Shown here piece by piece: positions 1 to 7,599 of a DNA stretch of 55,326 nucleotides (position 1 is its first letter; the number at the start of each line of letters is the position of its first letter). The position numbers and the translations under genes are program-made. The notes beneath the pieces were generated by a model. The model was not told where the DNA came from. It saw only the letters and a program-made list of their open reading frames with translations, and did no database searches. Source of the stretch: Marinobacter pelagius. Lineage in GTDB: Bacteria; Pseudomonadota; Gammaproteobacteria; Pseudomonadales; Oleiphilaceae. The stretch covers positions 1 through 55,326 of the forward strand of contig NZ_QNRO01000025.1 of the NCBI RefSeq assembly GCF_003315345.1, in the 5' to 3' direction.

Positions 1-1
1 G

Positions 2-73
2 GCCCGGAAACTGGCTTTGCTGAAGTATTGGCAATCCGGTCAGGAGTATTGGGCTAACTCCATCGCCAACTAA
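2..73 (+). CDS. 3' end of an unidentified CDS (cut by window edge)
   Basis: An open frame enters from the left edge and ends at TAA (71-73). The readable tail is about 23 residues, with two Trp-containing stretches (KYWQ and EYWAN). A hairpin follows about 25 bases later, which fits a gene end. The tail is too short to assign a family. Since palindromic repeats follow directly, a REP-associated transposase is conceivable, but nothing in these residues shows it. The frame could also be open by chance. Confidence 0.2.
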   Translation, partial: ARKLALLKYWQSGQEYWANSIAN

Positions 74-96
74 ATTTAAAGCGCCCAAACGCAACA

Positions 97-117
97 AACC
101 CCGGAAAAACGGGGGTT
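97..117 (+). terminator. Hairpin, possible terminator
   Basis: AACCCC (97-102) pairs with GGGGTT (112-117) around an A-rich loop. No T-tract follows, so it is a weak Rho-independent candidate. It could close the gene entering from the left edge. Confidence 0.3.
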
Positions 118-131
118 CGTCAGCAATCTGA

Positions 132-161
132 GGGGTCGGAAGAAAACTTTCTTCCGACCCC
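132..161. repeat. 30-bp dispersed palindrome, copy 1 (GGAAGAA type)
   Basis: The left half is GGGGTCGGAAGAAAA and the right half is its near-perfect inverse. It has the same frame as the other copies (GGGGTC...GACCCC, 30 bp) but a different core. It lies nine bases before copy 2, just past the 3' end of rsmD. Confidence 0.85.
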
Positions 162-170
162 CGCCTTCCC

Positions 171-200
171 GGGGTCTGATGAACGCTTTCATCTGACCCC
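171..200. repeat. 30-bp dispersed palindrome, copy 2 (GATGAA type)
   Basis: The left half is GGGGTCTGATGAACG and the right half is CTTTCATCTGACCCC. It ends four bases before the rsmD stop codon and could act as a 3' hairpin for that transcript. It is close to the copies near 48.7 kb and 55.2 kb, with one or two changes in the left arm. Confidence 0.85.
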
Positions 201-204
201 ATAT

Positions 205-837
205 TCATTCCCCGTCCCCTGGCACCCGAAACAGGCAATAGGTCACCTGCCCCGCTGTCTTCTGCCGATGCAAGTGCCAGCCTGCCGGCACCGGCGGCGC
301 TGGCAGTTCGCTCTCGTGCTCCACATACACCCAGCCTCCGGGTTTGACCCATTGCTGCGACTCCAGCAGCGGAAACAGCCTTTCCAGCCAGCCCTGTCGA
401 AAGGGCGGGTCCATGAAGATGATGTCGAAGGGCGGGCGCTGGCGGTAGGCCAGGTAGGCTTCCACACCCTGACAGACGACATCGCCCTTGTTCGATTTCA
501 GCAGGCGCAGGTTATCCCGCAGGGCCTTGGCCAGGGCCTGGGTGTGGTCTACCAGGGTCGCGGCACCGGCTCCCCGCGAGAGGGCTTCCAGGCCGAGGGC
601 GCCGGAGCCGGCGAACAGGTCCAGGCAGTCCGCGCCGGCAATGTGGTAGTTCAGCCAGTTGAACAGGGTTTCCCGGGTGCGGGCCGGGGTGGGGCGCACG
701 CCGCCGGCATCGGGGAAGCGAAGCTTCCGGCTTCGCCAGTCGCCGCCGATGATTCGCAGCTCGCCGCTACCTCCCGGGGCGTCCGGTTTCCGGACCTCTA
801 GGCCGGGTTTGCGACGGGTTGTCCTGCGTTGGGCCAT
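205..837 (-). CDS. rsmD: 16S rRNA (guanine-966-N2)-methyltransferase RsmD
   Basis: RsmD methylates N2 of G966 in 16S rRNA during 30S assembly, using S-adenosylmethionine. The protein has about 210 residues. An N-terminal basic stretch is followed by the RsmD opening GELRIIGGDWRSRKL. Then come the SAM-binding motif LDLFAGSGALGLEAL and the catalytic MDPPF motif, the DPPF form of the NPPY loop of N2-guanine methylases. The ATG at 837 is preferred because GGAG lies six bases upstream. A TTG eight codons earlier keeps the frame open but has no ribosome binding site. The gene diverges from ftsY, a common arrangement in this group, and two palindromic repeats follow its stop. Confidence 0.95.
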   Translation of the reverse strand: MAQRRTTRRKPGLEVRKPDAPGGSGELRIIGGDWRSRKLRFPDAGGVRPTPARTRETLFNWLNYHIAGADCLDLFAGSGALGLEALSRGAGAATLVDHTQALAKALRDNLRLLKSNKGDVVCQGVEAYLAYRQRPPFDIIFMDPPFRQGWLERLFPLLESQQWVKPGGWVYVEHESELPAPPVPAGWHLHRQKTAGQVTYCLFRVPGDGE

Positions 838-998
838 GGCGTGCTCCGGGGTACTGGGCAAGATGAATCGATGCGTTGTTATGGTACCGGAAACCGGTGC
901 GCCTTTGGATAATCCGGCGGCCCCTCACTTACACCTGGCAGTCTGCTAGAATGTCGGCTTTGTTTTCGCCCGCCCATTTCCAGACAGATGGTAGAACT

Positions 999-2204
999 AT
1001 GACGGCAGAGTGGATTTCAATCGGCCTTTTGGCCCTCCTGGTGCTCTTCTTTGTGGTGGACATCGCCGGTAACCGCACGCGGGTACCCCGGCCGAAGCCT
1101 GTTCCCCAGCGCAAGCCTGAGGTAGCCAGGGGGCCGGCCCCGGCCGAAGAGCCCGAGGCGAAAGAAGCCCCCGAAGCCGAAGCGCCGGCTGCACCGGAAG
1201 CCCCTGCCGAAGCACCTGCGGAAGAGAAGCCCGTTGAAGCGCCCGCTCCGGAAGCAGTGCCTGAGCCTGCGCCGGAACCCGAGCCCCAGGTCAGCGTGTT
1301 CGAGCGGATCAGGCAGGGCTTGGGTAAAACCCGCGCCAGCCTGACCGGCGGCCTGGCGGACCTGTTCTCTGTCGGTAAGAAGATTGACGAGGATTTGCTC
1401 GAGGAAATCGAGACCACCCTGCTGATGGCGGATGTCGGCGTCACCGCGACCTCTGAAATTATCGATTCCCTGACCGATAAGCTCGAGCGTAACCAGCTCA
1501 AGGACGGTGAGGCCCTGCGCCAGGCACTCCGGGAGGAACTGCACGGTCTGCTGAAGGACGTCACCAAACCCTTGGAGATCGATGCGGGCAAGAAGCCCTA
1601 TGTAATCCTGATGGTTGGTGTGAACGGCGTGGGCAAAACCACCACCATCGGCAAGCTCACCAAGAAATTCCAGGCCGATGGCAAGTCGGTCATGCTGGCC
1701 GCCGGCGATACCTTCCGGGCGGCGGCTGTCGAGCAGTTGCAGGTCTGGGGCGAGCGCAATAACGTCCCGGTCGTGGCCCAGGAGACCGGCTCCGACAGCG
1801 CCTCGGTGATCTTCGATGCGATCCAGTCGGCCCAGTCCCGTGGCACGGATGTGGTCATTGCCGATACCGCCGGCCGCCTCCAGAACAAGGACAACCTGAT
1901 GAACGAGCTCGCCAAGGTCGTTCGGGTCATGAAGAAGCTGGATGAGACCGCGCCCCACGAAGTGATGCTGGTGCTGGACGCGGGCACCGGCCAGAATGCC
2001 CTGAGCCAGGCCCAGGTGTTCCAGCAGGCAGTGGGCGTCTCCGGCATTACCCTGACGAAACTGGACGGCACCGCAAAAGGCGGTATCGTATTCGCCATTG
2101 CCCGTCAGTTGCAGCTGCCGATCCGCTTTATTGGTGTGGGCGAGCAGGCCGAAGATCTGCGCAGTTTTGATGCCGAGACCTTTGTCGACGCGCTGTTTGA
2201 CTAA
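999..2204 (+). CDS. ftsY: Signal recognition particle receptor FtsY, with N-terminal membrane helix
   Basis: FtsY is the SRP receptor GTPase that docks ribosome-nascent-chain complexes at the inner membrane. The protein has about 401 residues. Residues 5-25 are a clear hydrophobic helix. Next comes an Ala/Glu/Pro-rich acidic linker (to about residue 105), then the N domain and the G domain. G-domain motifs are GVNGVGKTTT (P-loop), DTFRAAA, DTAGR, TKLDGTAKGG and GVGEQAEDL. The frame stays open upstream to 876, but the ATG at 999 is chosen because the membrane helix starts there and the upstream stretch does not look like protein. Many FtsY proteins lack a true N-terminal transmembrane helix. 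First gene of ftsY-ftsE-ftsX. Confidence 0.95.
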   Translation: MTAEWISIGLLALLVLFFVVDIAGNRTRVPRPKPVPQRKPEVARGPAPAEEPEAKEAPEAEAPAAPEAPAEAPAEEKPVEAPAPEAVPEPAPEPEPQVSVFERIRQGLGKTRASLTGGLADLFSVGKKIDEDLLEEIETTLLMADVGVTATSEIIDSLTDKLERNQLKDGEALRQALREELHGLLKDVTKPLEIDAGKKPYVILMVGVNGVGKTTTIGKLTKKFQADGKSVMLAAGDTFRAAAVEQLQVWGERNNVPVVAQETGSDSASVIFDAIQSAQSRGTDVVIADTAGRLQNKDNLMNELAKVVRVMKKLDETAPHEVMLVLDAGTGQNALSQAQVFQQAVGVSGITLTKLDGTAKGGIVFAIARQLQLPIRFIGVGEQAEDLRSFDAETFVDALFD

Positions 2205-2235
2205 GGCCGCGTTCTACCCGGAGCAGTAGTCACCG

Positions 2236-2937
2236 ATGATCGAGTTTCGCCAGGTCACCAAACGCTATGACAGCGACCACACGGCGCTGGCGCAGGTCAA
2301 TTTCAGCCTGAACCGGGGTGAGCTGGCCTTCCTGACAGGCCACTCCGGGGCCGGCAAGAGTACCCTGCTTAAGCTGATCATGGTGATGGAGCGGCCCAGT
2401 GCCGGGGAAGTGGTGGTTGGTGGCCAGCTCCTCAACCGCCTGCCGCGCCGGCAGATTCCCTACATCCGCCGCCATATCGGTGTGGTGTTCCAGAACCACC
2501 AGTTGTTGTTTGATCGCACCGTCTTCGACAACGTGGCCATGCCTCTTGAGGTGATGGGCGCGTCCCCCCGGGATATCGGCCGCCGCGTGCGGGCGGCGCT
2601 GGATAAGGTGGGCCTGCTCAACAAGGAAAAGATGAATCCGATGCAGCTGTCCGGCGGTGAACAGCAACGGGTTGGCATTGCCCGTGCAGTGGTGAACAAG
2701 CCTCCGGTGTTGTTGGCGGACGAGCCCACGGGTAACCTGGATCCGGAGCTTTCCGCCGATATCATGAACCTCTTTACCCGGTTCAGTCAGGTGGGCGTGA
2801 CCGTGCTGATCGCCACCCACGACATCGGCCTGGTGAATGAAATGGACCGCCGCACCCTCGCGCTTGATCATGGCCGCCTGATTGGCGGCGGCAGCTCGCC
2901 CCTTCAGGGTGCGCCGGGAGGTGTCAGTGGCCACTGA
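2236..2937 (+). CDS. ftsE: Cell-division ATP-binding protein FtsE
   Basis: FtsE is the ATPase of the FtsEX complex. At the septum it activates peptidoglycan hydrolases through the periplasmic loop of FtsX. All ABC ATPase motifs are visible: Walker A GHSGAGKST, Q-loop VVFQNHQ, signature LSGGEQQR, Walker B VLLADEPTGNLD and H-loop IATHD. Its 233 residues are slightly more than the usual 220 or so, owing to a Gly-rich tail. The gene begins 31 bases after ftsY and its last 11 bases overlap ftsX, so the two are probably translationally coupled. Confidence 0.96.
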   Translation: MIEFRQVTKRYDSDHTALAQVNFSLNRGELAFLTGHSGAGKSTLLKLIMVMERPSAGEVVVGGQLLNRLPRRQIPYIRRHIGVVFQNHQLLFDRTVFDNVAMPLEVMGASPRDIGRRVRAALDKVGLLNKEKMNPMQLSGGEQQRVGIARAVVNKPPVLLADEPTGNLDPELSADIMNLFTRFSQVGVTVLIATHDIGLVNEMDRRTLALDHGRLIGGGSSPLQGAPGGVSGH

Positions 2938-3931
2938 CTCACGTCGGAAAGTCGATACTGCCCGGGGTGCCAAAACGGGGCGCTCCCCCTGGAAGGAGCA
3001 GGCCCGGAGTTACTTTGATCACCACCGCAAGGTGTCCAGGGACAGTGCGCGCCGTTTGTGGAAGACGCCGGTGGGGACCGGGATGACCTGGACGGTCATG
3101 GGGGTCGCCCTGGCATTGCCGGTGGCATTGCTGCTGTTACTGACCAGCTTGCAAGGCGTGAGTGCTGGCTGGGAGAGCAGCGCCCGGGTAACCGCGTATC
3201 TCCAGCTGGAGGTGCCGCTTGAAGACGCCCGGGCCCTGGTCGACGAGATCCGCACCGACAGCCGTATTTCAGACATTGAACTGGTGGACCGGGAGCAGGC
3301 GCTGGCGGAATTCCGCGCCAATTCGGGCCTGGAAGATGCCCTGGACTACCTTGAAGAGAATCCCCTGCCGCATACCCTGCTGATCACGCCGGACGAGCGT
3401 AGCCGCTCGGCTACCGGGGTGGAGGCGCTGGTCACGTTTGTCCGGGGCCTGGAAGGAGTTGAGAGGGTTCAGGTCGACCTGGGCTGGCTGCAACGGCTCA
3501 ATGCTATGACGGACCTGCTTGCTCGGGCGGTCTGGGCGCTGGCGATCCTGCTGGCAGCGGCCGTGATCCTGGTCATCGGTAACACGGTGAGGCTGGCGAT
3601 CGAGAGCCGCCGCGACGAAATCCTGGTGGCCAAGCTGGTCGGCGGTACCGACGCTTTCGTTCGTCGGCCGTTTCTCTATACCGGTGCCTGGTATGGTCTG
3701 GGTGGGGGTGTTGTCGCCTGGATTCTGCTGCAGCTGTCTCTCTGGTGGCTCAGCGGCCCGATCGAGCGACTGGCCGGGCTGTACCGGAGTGACTTTGCCC
3801 TGGTAGGTCTTGGCCTTGATGGGGTGCTGGCGTTGATTATTGTGGCAATGCTGCTAGGCTGGCTTGGCGCATGGGTTGCGGTGAAGCGTCATCTGGATGA
3901 CATAGAACCCGGCGATATTGCCGGTGGATGA
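2927..3931 (+). CDS. ftsX: Cell-division permease-like protein FtsX
   Basis: FtsX is the membrane partner of FtsE. The protein has about 334 residues with a basic cytoplasmic N terminus. One transmembrane helix comes first (around residues 52-75), then a periplasmic domain of about 140 residues rich in acidic residues, then three more helices and a short cytoplasmic end. This is the standard four-helix FtsX topology. The GTG at 2927 is preferred because GGAGG stands five bases upstream, inside the end of ftsE. A longer frame from TTG 2882 has no ribosome binding site. Confidence 0.95.
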   Translation: MATDSRRKVDTARGAKTGRSPWKEQARSYFDHHRKVSRDSARRLWKTPVGTGMTWTVMGVALALPVALLLLLTSLQGVSAGWESSARVTAYLQLEVPLEDARALVDEIRTDSRISDIELVDREQALAEFRANSGLEDALDYLEENPLPHTLLITPDERSRSATGVEALVTFVRGLEGVERVQVDLGWLQRLNAMTDLLARAVWALAILLAAAVILVIGNTVRLAIESRRDEILVAKLVGGTDAFVRRPFLYTGAWYGLGGGVVAWILLQLSLWWLSGPIERLAGLYRSDFALVGLGLDGVLALIIVAMLLGWLGAWVAVKRHLDDIEPGDIAGG

Positions 3932-4063
3932 TCCGGAACGGTGATCCGGGTCGCGGGAAAACCGTATTGAAAACATAGCTTGCGCTGGCGTAGTTTTAGA
4001 ATCAGCGAAAGCAATAGTGAATTTTCCAGGTAGTTGATTTAGAACGTTTTACTGGAAAGTTCG

Positions 4064-4091
4064 GGAACTTATCAAGTTCTTGGCGGTCTAA
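4064..4091 (+). promoter_or_regulatory. Candidate sigma-E-type promoter of rpoH
   Basis: GGAACTT (4064-4070), a 16-base spacer and TCTAA (4087-4091) resemble the extracytoplasmic-stress sigma-E consensus (GGAACTT, about 16 bases, TCTGA/TCAAA). The -10 lies about 47 bases before the rpoH ATG. In enterobacteria rpoH is known to have a sigma-E-dependent promoter. Transfer of that fact to this organism is inference. Confidence 0.45.
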
Positions 4092-4137
4092 TTTTTTGTT
4101 GCTATATTTGAAGGTCGTCAGGTTCGGAGGTAACTGA

Positions 4138-4998
4138 ATGGGTACGAGTTTACAACTGGTTGACAGACTGGTTCCGGGTGCCAATCTCGAGTCTTATATT
4201 CAGGCTGCGAGTCGCATCCCAGTGCTCTCAGCGGACGAGGAAAAGGAGCTGGCGGAACGGCTCCATTATGAAGGCGACGTGGAAGCCGCCCGTCAGCTTG
4301 TACTCTCTCATCTTCGTTTTGTGATTCACATTGCCCGCAGCTATTCCGGCTACGGGCTGGCCCAGGCCGACCTGATCCAGGAAGGCAACGTCGGGCTGAT
4401 GAAGGCCGTAAAGCGCTTCAACCCGGAATACGGGGTGCGCCTGGTATCCTTCGCGGTGCACTGGATCAAGGCCGAGATTCACGAGTTCATTCTGCGTAAC
4501 TGGCGGATCGTGAAGGTGGCCACCACCAAGGCCCAGCGCAAGCTGTTCTTCAACCTGCGCAGCCAGAAGAAGAAGCTGGCATGGCTCAGCCATGACGAGC
4601 TTCATGCGGTGGCGGCAGACCTGGGTGTGGAGCCGCGGGTTGTCCGTGAAATGGAGGGCCGGCTGGCTTCCCAGGACACGGCCTTTGACGGTCCGATGGA
4701 CGATGATGACGATAATGCCTACCAGGCGCCGGCGTACTACCTGGAAGATCGTCGCAGTGATCCGGCAACCCAGCTGGAGAACGCGGACTGGTCCGAGGAT
4801 TCCAACGGTCGCCTGATGCAGGCGCTGGAAAGCCTGGATGAGCGTAGTCAGGACATTCTGCGGGAACGCTGGTTGTCCGAGAGCAAGTCCACGCTGCATG
4901 AGTTGGCTGACAAGTATGGGGTTTCTGCGGAGCGGATTCGCCAGCTTGAGAAGAATGCCATGAAGAAGATCAAAGTGAAGATGGCTGAAGCGGCCTGA
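4138..4998 (+). CDS. rpoH: RNA polymerase heat-shock sigma factor RpoH (sigma-32)
   Basis: Sigma-32 directs RNA polymerase to heat-shock promoters. The 286-residue protein is full length. Region 2 contains DLIQEGNVGLMKAVKRF and the following VSFAVHWIKAEI. Next comes the RpoH box, QRKLFFNLR, which separates RpoH from other group 3 sigmas. The C-terminal region 4 helix-turn-helix ends ELADKYGVSAERIRQLE. GGAGG sits seven bases before the ATG. The gene is separated from ftsX by about 200 bases with its own candidate promoter, and a strong terminator follows. Confidence 0.97.
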   Translation: MGTSLQLVDRLVPGANLESYIQAASRIPVLSADEEKELAERLHYEGDVEAARQLVLSHLRFVIHIARSYSGYGLAQADLIQEGNVGLMKAVKRFNPEYGVRLVSFAVHWIKAEIHEFILRNWRIVKVATTKAQRKLFFNLRSQKKKLAWLSHDELHAVAADLGVEPRVVREMEGRLASQDTAFDGPMDDDDDNAYQAPAYYLEDRRSDPATQLENADWSEDSNGRLMQALESLDERSQDILRERWLSESKSTLHELADKYGVSAERIRQLEKNAMKKIKVKMAEAA

Positions 4999-5021
4999 TC
5001 GGGTTCCGCCAAGCGATTGAG

Positions 5022-5060
5022 AAAACGCCACCACCGTTCGCGGTTGGTGGCGTTTTTGTT
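5022..5060 (+). terminator. Rho-independent terminator of rpoH
   Basis: A perfect 12-bp stem, AAAACGCCACCA (5022-5033) with its complement (5045-5056), has a further small GC pairing in the loop and a T-run. It lies 24 bases after the rpoH stop. The A/T ends suggest it could work in both directions. Confidence 0.85.
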
Positions 5061-5120
5061 TGTATAATCGGTGTATTCAAGTATCGCTTCCCGTACATTT
5101 GGTGAAAAGGCTGACAGATC

Positions 5121-6032
5121 ATGACCTCGAATCAACCTCATATTGCCTTCCTTGGCATTGGCCTGATGGGCGCGCCCATGACGCGGAATCTGCTGGACGC
5201 GGGTTTTCCGATGACACTCTGGAACCGGACCGCCAGTAAATGTGACCCGTTCGCCGGGGAGGCGACCATTGCCGAGACGCCGGCCGACGCGGTTCGCGAG
5301 GCGGACGTTGTGATCACCATGCTGGAGAACGGTGATGTGGTTGAAGACGTGCTGGTCGGGCAGGGCACCATTGAGGCGCTGAAGTCCGGTGCACTGGTGA
5401 TCGATATGAGCTCGGTTCAGCCGTCTCTGGCCCGTCGGCACGCGGAGCTGGCGCGGGAGCAGGGTGCCGGTTATGTGGATGCGCCGGTTTCCGGTGGTAC
5501 CGTGGGGGCGGTCGAGGCGCGGTTGAGTATCATGGCCGGTGGCTCGGAGGCCGATGTTGGGCGGGCGCGGCCGGTGTTTGAGGCCATGGGTAAGTGCACC
5601 CGTATCGGCCCGGTGGGTGCCGGGCAACTGGCGAAGCTGGCCAATCAGGCGATTGTGGGGATCACCATCGGAGCGGTGTCCGAGGCGCTTTTGTTGGCCG
5701 CCAAGGGTGGGGCCGATCCGGCGGCGGTTCGGGAGGCGCTGATGGGCGGCTTTGCCGGTAGCCGGATTCTGGAGTTGCATGGGCAGCGGATGATTGAGCG
5801 GGATTTTGCGCCCGGCGCGCCAGCCCGGATTCAACTCAAGGATCTGCGGATGATTCTGGATGAGGCCCGATCTGAGGGATTGACCCTGCCGTTGTCCCAA
5901 CAGGTGCATAATGGGTATCTGTCCCTGGTGGCAAATGGCCACAGTGATGTTGATCACAGCGGGTTGCTGCTGGAACTGGAACACCTGAACGGAACCCTGA
6001 TGGGTTCTCTTGGCCGAGGCCCCAAGGAGTAA
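5121..6032 (+). CDS. glxR: Tartronate semialdehyde reductase / 3-hydroxyisobutyrate dehydrogenase family
   Basis: Beta-hydroxyacid dehydrogenase of 303 residues. The Rossmann motif GIGLMGAPM lies at the N terminus, the substrate-binding DAPVSGG near residue 120, and GAGQLAKLANQ near residue 170 holds the family's catalytic lysine. The protein most likely reduces tartronate semialdehyde to D-glycerate with NAD(P)H. That choice rests mainly on the neighbour, a hydroxypyruvate isomerase starting three bases downstream. 3-Hydroxyisobutyrate dehydrogenase is the main alternative. Glyoxylate carboligase, the usual third partner, is not in this window. Confidence 0.8.
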   Translation: MTSNQPHIAFLGIGLMGAPMTRNLLDAGFPMTLWNRTASKCDPFAGEATIAETPADAVREADVVITMLENGDVVEDVLVGQGTIEALKSGALVIDMSSVQPSLARRHAELAREQGAGYVDAPVSGGTVGAVEARLSIMAGGSEADVGRARPVFEAMGKCTRIGPVGAGQLAKLANQAIVGITIGAVSEALLLAAKGGADPAAVREALMGGFAGSRILELHGQRMIERDFAPGAPARIQLKDLRMILDEARSEGLTLPLSQQVHNGYLSLVANGHSDVDHSGLLLELEHLNGTLMGSLGRGPKE

Positions 6033-6035
6033 GTT

Positions 6036-6815
6036 ATGCCGCGATTTGCCGCGAATCTGTCGATGCTGTTCACCGAAGTGGATTTCATGGAGCGTTTTGC
6101 CAAAGCCCGGGAGGCCGGCTTTGAGGGTGTTGAGTATCTGTTTCCCTACGCCTGGCCGGCTCAGGACATTTCCCGGGAACTGGAGGTCAACAACCTGACC
6201 CAGGTGTTGTTCAATCTGCCGCCGGGGGACTGGGAGGCCGGTGAGCGGGGCATTGCCTGCCTGCCGGACCGGGTGGATGAGTTCCGGGAAGGCGTTGACC
6301 GGGCCATCGAATATGCCCGGGCACTGGGTTGCCAGCAGGTGAATTGCCTGGCGGGGCTCAAGCCTGCGGATCTCGACGAGGAAGCGGCGTGGAAGACCCT
6401 GGTTGCCAATGTCCGCTATGCGGCTGAACGGCTGGATACCGAGGGGATCACGCTGTGCCTGGAGGCGATCAATTCCCGGGTCGACATGCCCGGGTTCTTC
6501 CTGGACACCTCGGGCAAGGTGCTGGCTCTGATCGAGGAGGTGGAGATGGACAACGTGCGCCTTCAGTACGATCTTTACCATATGCAGATCATGGAGGGCG
6601 ATCTGATCCGGACCATGGAGTGCCTGCTGCCGTGGATTGGTCACATCCAGTTCGCCGACAATCCGGGTCGAAACGAACCTGGCACCGGAGAGATTAACTT
6701 TTCGAATGTTTTCGCGGCCATCGATCGGCTGGACTACGATGGCTGGGTAGGTGCGGAGTACCGGCCTTCCGGTAACACGGAGGCGTCACTGGCGTGGTTC
6801 TGGGGGCAGTCCTGA
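6036..6815 (+). CDS. hyi: Hydroxypyruvate isomerase (TIM-barrel, Hyi family)
   Basis: Hyi interconverts hydroxypyruvate and tartronate semialdehyde in glyoxylate/glycerate metabolism. The 259-residue protein is of family length and has the AP-endonuclease-2-type TIM barrel. Visible family signatures are MLFTEVDFMERFAKAREAGF near the start, CLEAIN with its metal-binding Glu, LQYDLYHMQIMEGD, and GHIQFADNPGRNEPGTGEI with metal and substrate ligands. AAGGAG lies six bases before the ATG and overlaps the end of the reductase gene, so the two form an operon. Confidence 0.9.
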   Translation: MPRFAANLSMLFTEVDFMERFAKAREAGFEGVEYLFPYAWPAQDISRELEVNNLTQVLFNLPPGDWEAGERGIACLPDRVDEFREGVDRAIEYARALGCQQVNCLAGLKPADLDEEAAWKTLVANVRYAAERLDTEGITLCLEAINSRVDMPGFFLDTSGKVLALIEEVEMDNVRLQYDLYHMQIMEGDLIRTMECLLPWIGHIQFADNPGRNEPGTGEINFSNVFAAIDRLDYDGWVGAEYRPSGNTEASLAWFWGQS

Positions 6816-6817
6816 CC

Positions 6818-6832
6818 GTCGCCTTAGGCGAC
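6818..6832 (+). terminator. Short hairpin after hyi
   Basis: GTCGCC and GGCGAC pair across a TTA loop, three bases after the hyi stop. There is no real T-run, so it may be a weak terminator or an mRNA end stabiliser. Confidence 0.35.
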
Positions 6833-6918
6833 ACCCTCTTACAAGATCGTAACTGGCCGGCTTTCAGACTTCTCCGTAACCTTACAGTTAATGTTATCCG
6901 CTATCAGGAGGGGAACCG

Positions 6919-7599
6919 GTGAAAGCACTGGTAATCGAAGACGATAAGGACGTAGCCAATTACCTGGTAAAGGGACTGAAAGAATCCGATTTCGTTGTGG
7001 ATCATGCCGCCGATGGTAAGGAAGGCATGATGATGGCGGCCAGTGAAGATTACGACATCATGATCGTCGACCGGATGCTGCCGGGGATGGATGGGCTGTC
7101 CATCATCAAGACCGTCCGTGCCACTGGCAACCAGACCCCGGTGCTCATTCTCAGCGCCCTGGGCGACGTGGATGACCGCGTCGAAGGTTTGCGTGGAGGC
7201 GGTGATGACTACCTGACCAAGCCGTTCTCGTTTACCGAACTGCTGGCCCGGATCGAGTCGCTGATTCGCCGTCATCGCCAGGCCGCCGAGACCGAGACCG
7301 TATTGCGGGTTGCGGACCTGGAGATGGATCTGCTCGCCCGCACCGTCAAACGTGCCGGCAAGAATATTGACGTGCAGCCGCGGGAATTCCGGTTGCTGGA
7401 ATACCTGATGCGTAATGCCGGGCAGGTGGTGACCCGGACCATGCTGCTCGAGAAAGTCTGGGACTATCATTTCGATCCCCAGACCAACGTGATCGACGTT
7501 CACATCAGCCGCCTGCGCGCCAAGATCGACAAGGAATTCGATACACCCTTGCTGCAAACCATCCGGGGTGCAGGATACATGCTGCGTGAAACTGCTTAG
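6919..7599 (+). CDS. OmpR-family two-component response regulator
   Basis: DNA-binding response regulator of 226 residues. The receiver domain has the acidic pair at D8/D9, the phospho-acceptor D51 in MIVDRMLPGMDG, and the conserved Lys in DYLTKPF. The C-terminal winged helix includes REFRLLEYLMRN and VIDVHISRLRAKI. The start is GTG with AGGAGGGG upstream. The kinase gene overlaps its last 14 bases. The look is of the CusR/heavy-metal or envelope-stress subgroup, but the signal cannot be read from sequence. Confidence 0.93.
   Translation: MKALVIEDDKDVANYLVKGLKESDFVVDHAADGKEGMMMAASEDYDIMIVDRMLPGMDGLSIIKTVRATGNQTPVLILSALGDVDDRVEGLRGGGDDYLTKPFSFTELLARIESLIRRHRQAAETETVLRVADLEMDLLARTVKRAGKNIDVQPREFRLLEYLMRNAGQVVTRTMLLEKVWDYHFDPQTNVIDVHISRLRAKIDKEFDTPLLQTIRGAGYMLRETA

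Noticed and set aside
4848..6644. 598-codon open frame on the minus strand.
   Set aside because: It lies antisense to rpoH, glxR and hyi, which have clear family motifs. It is a shadow of high-GC codon bias.
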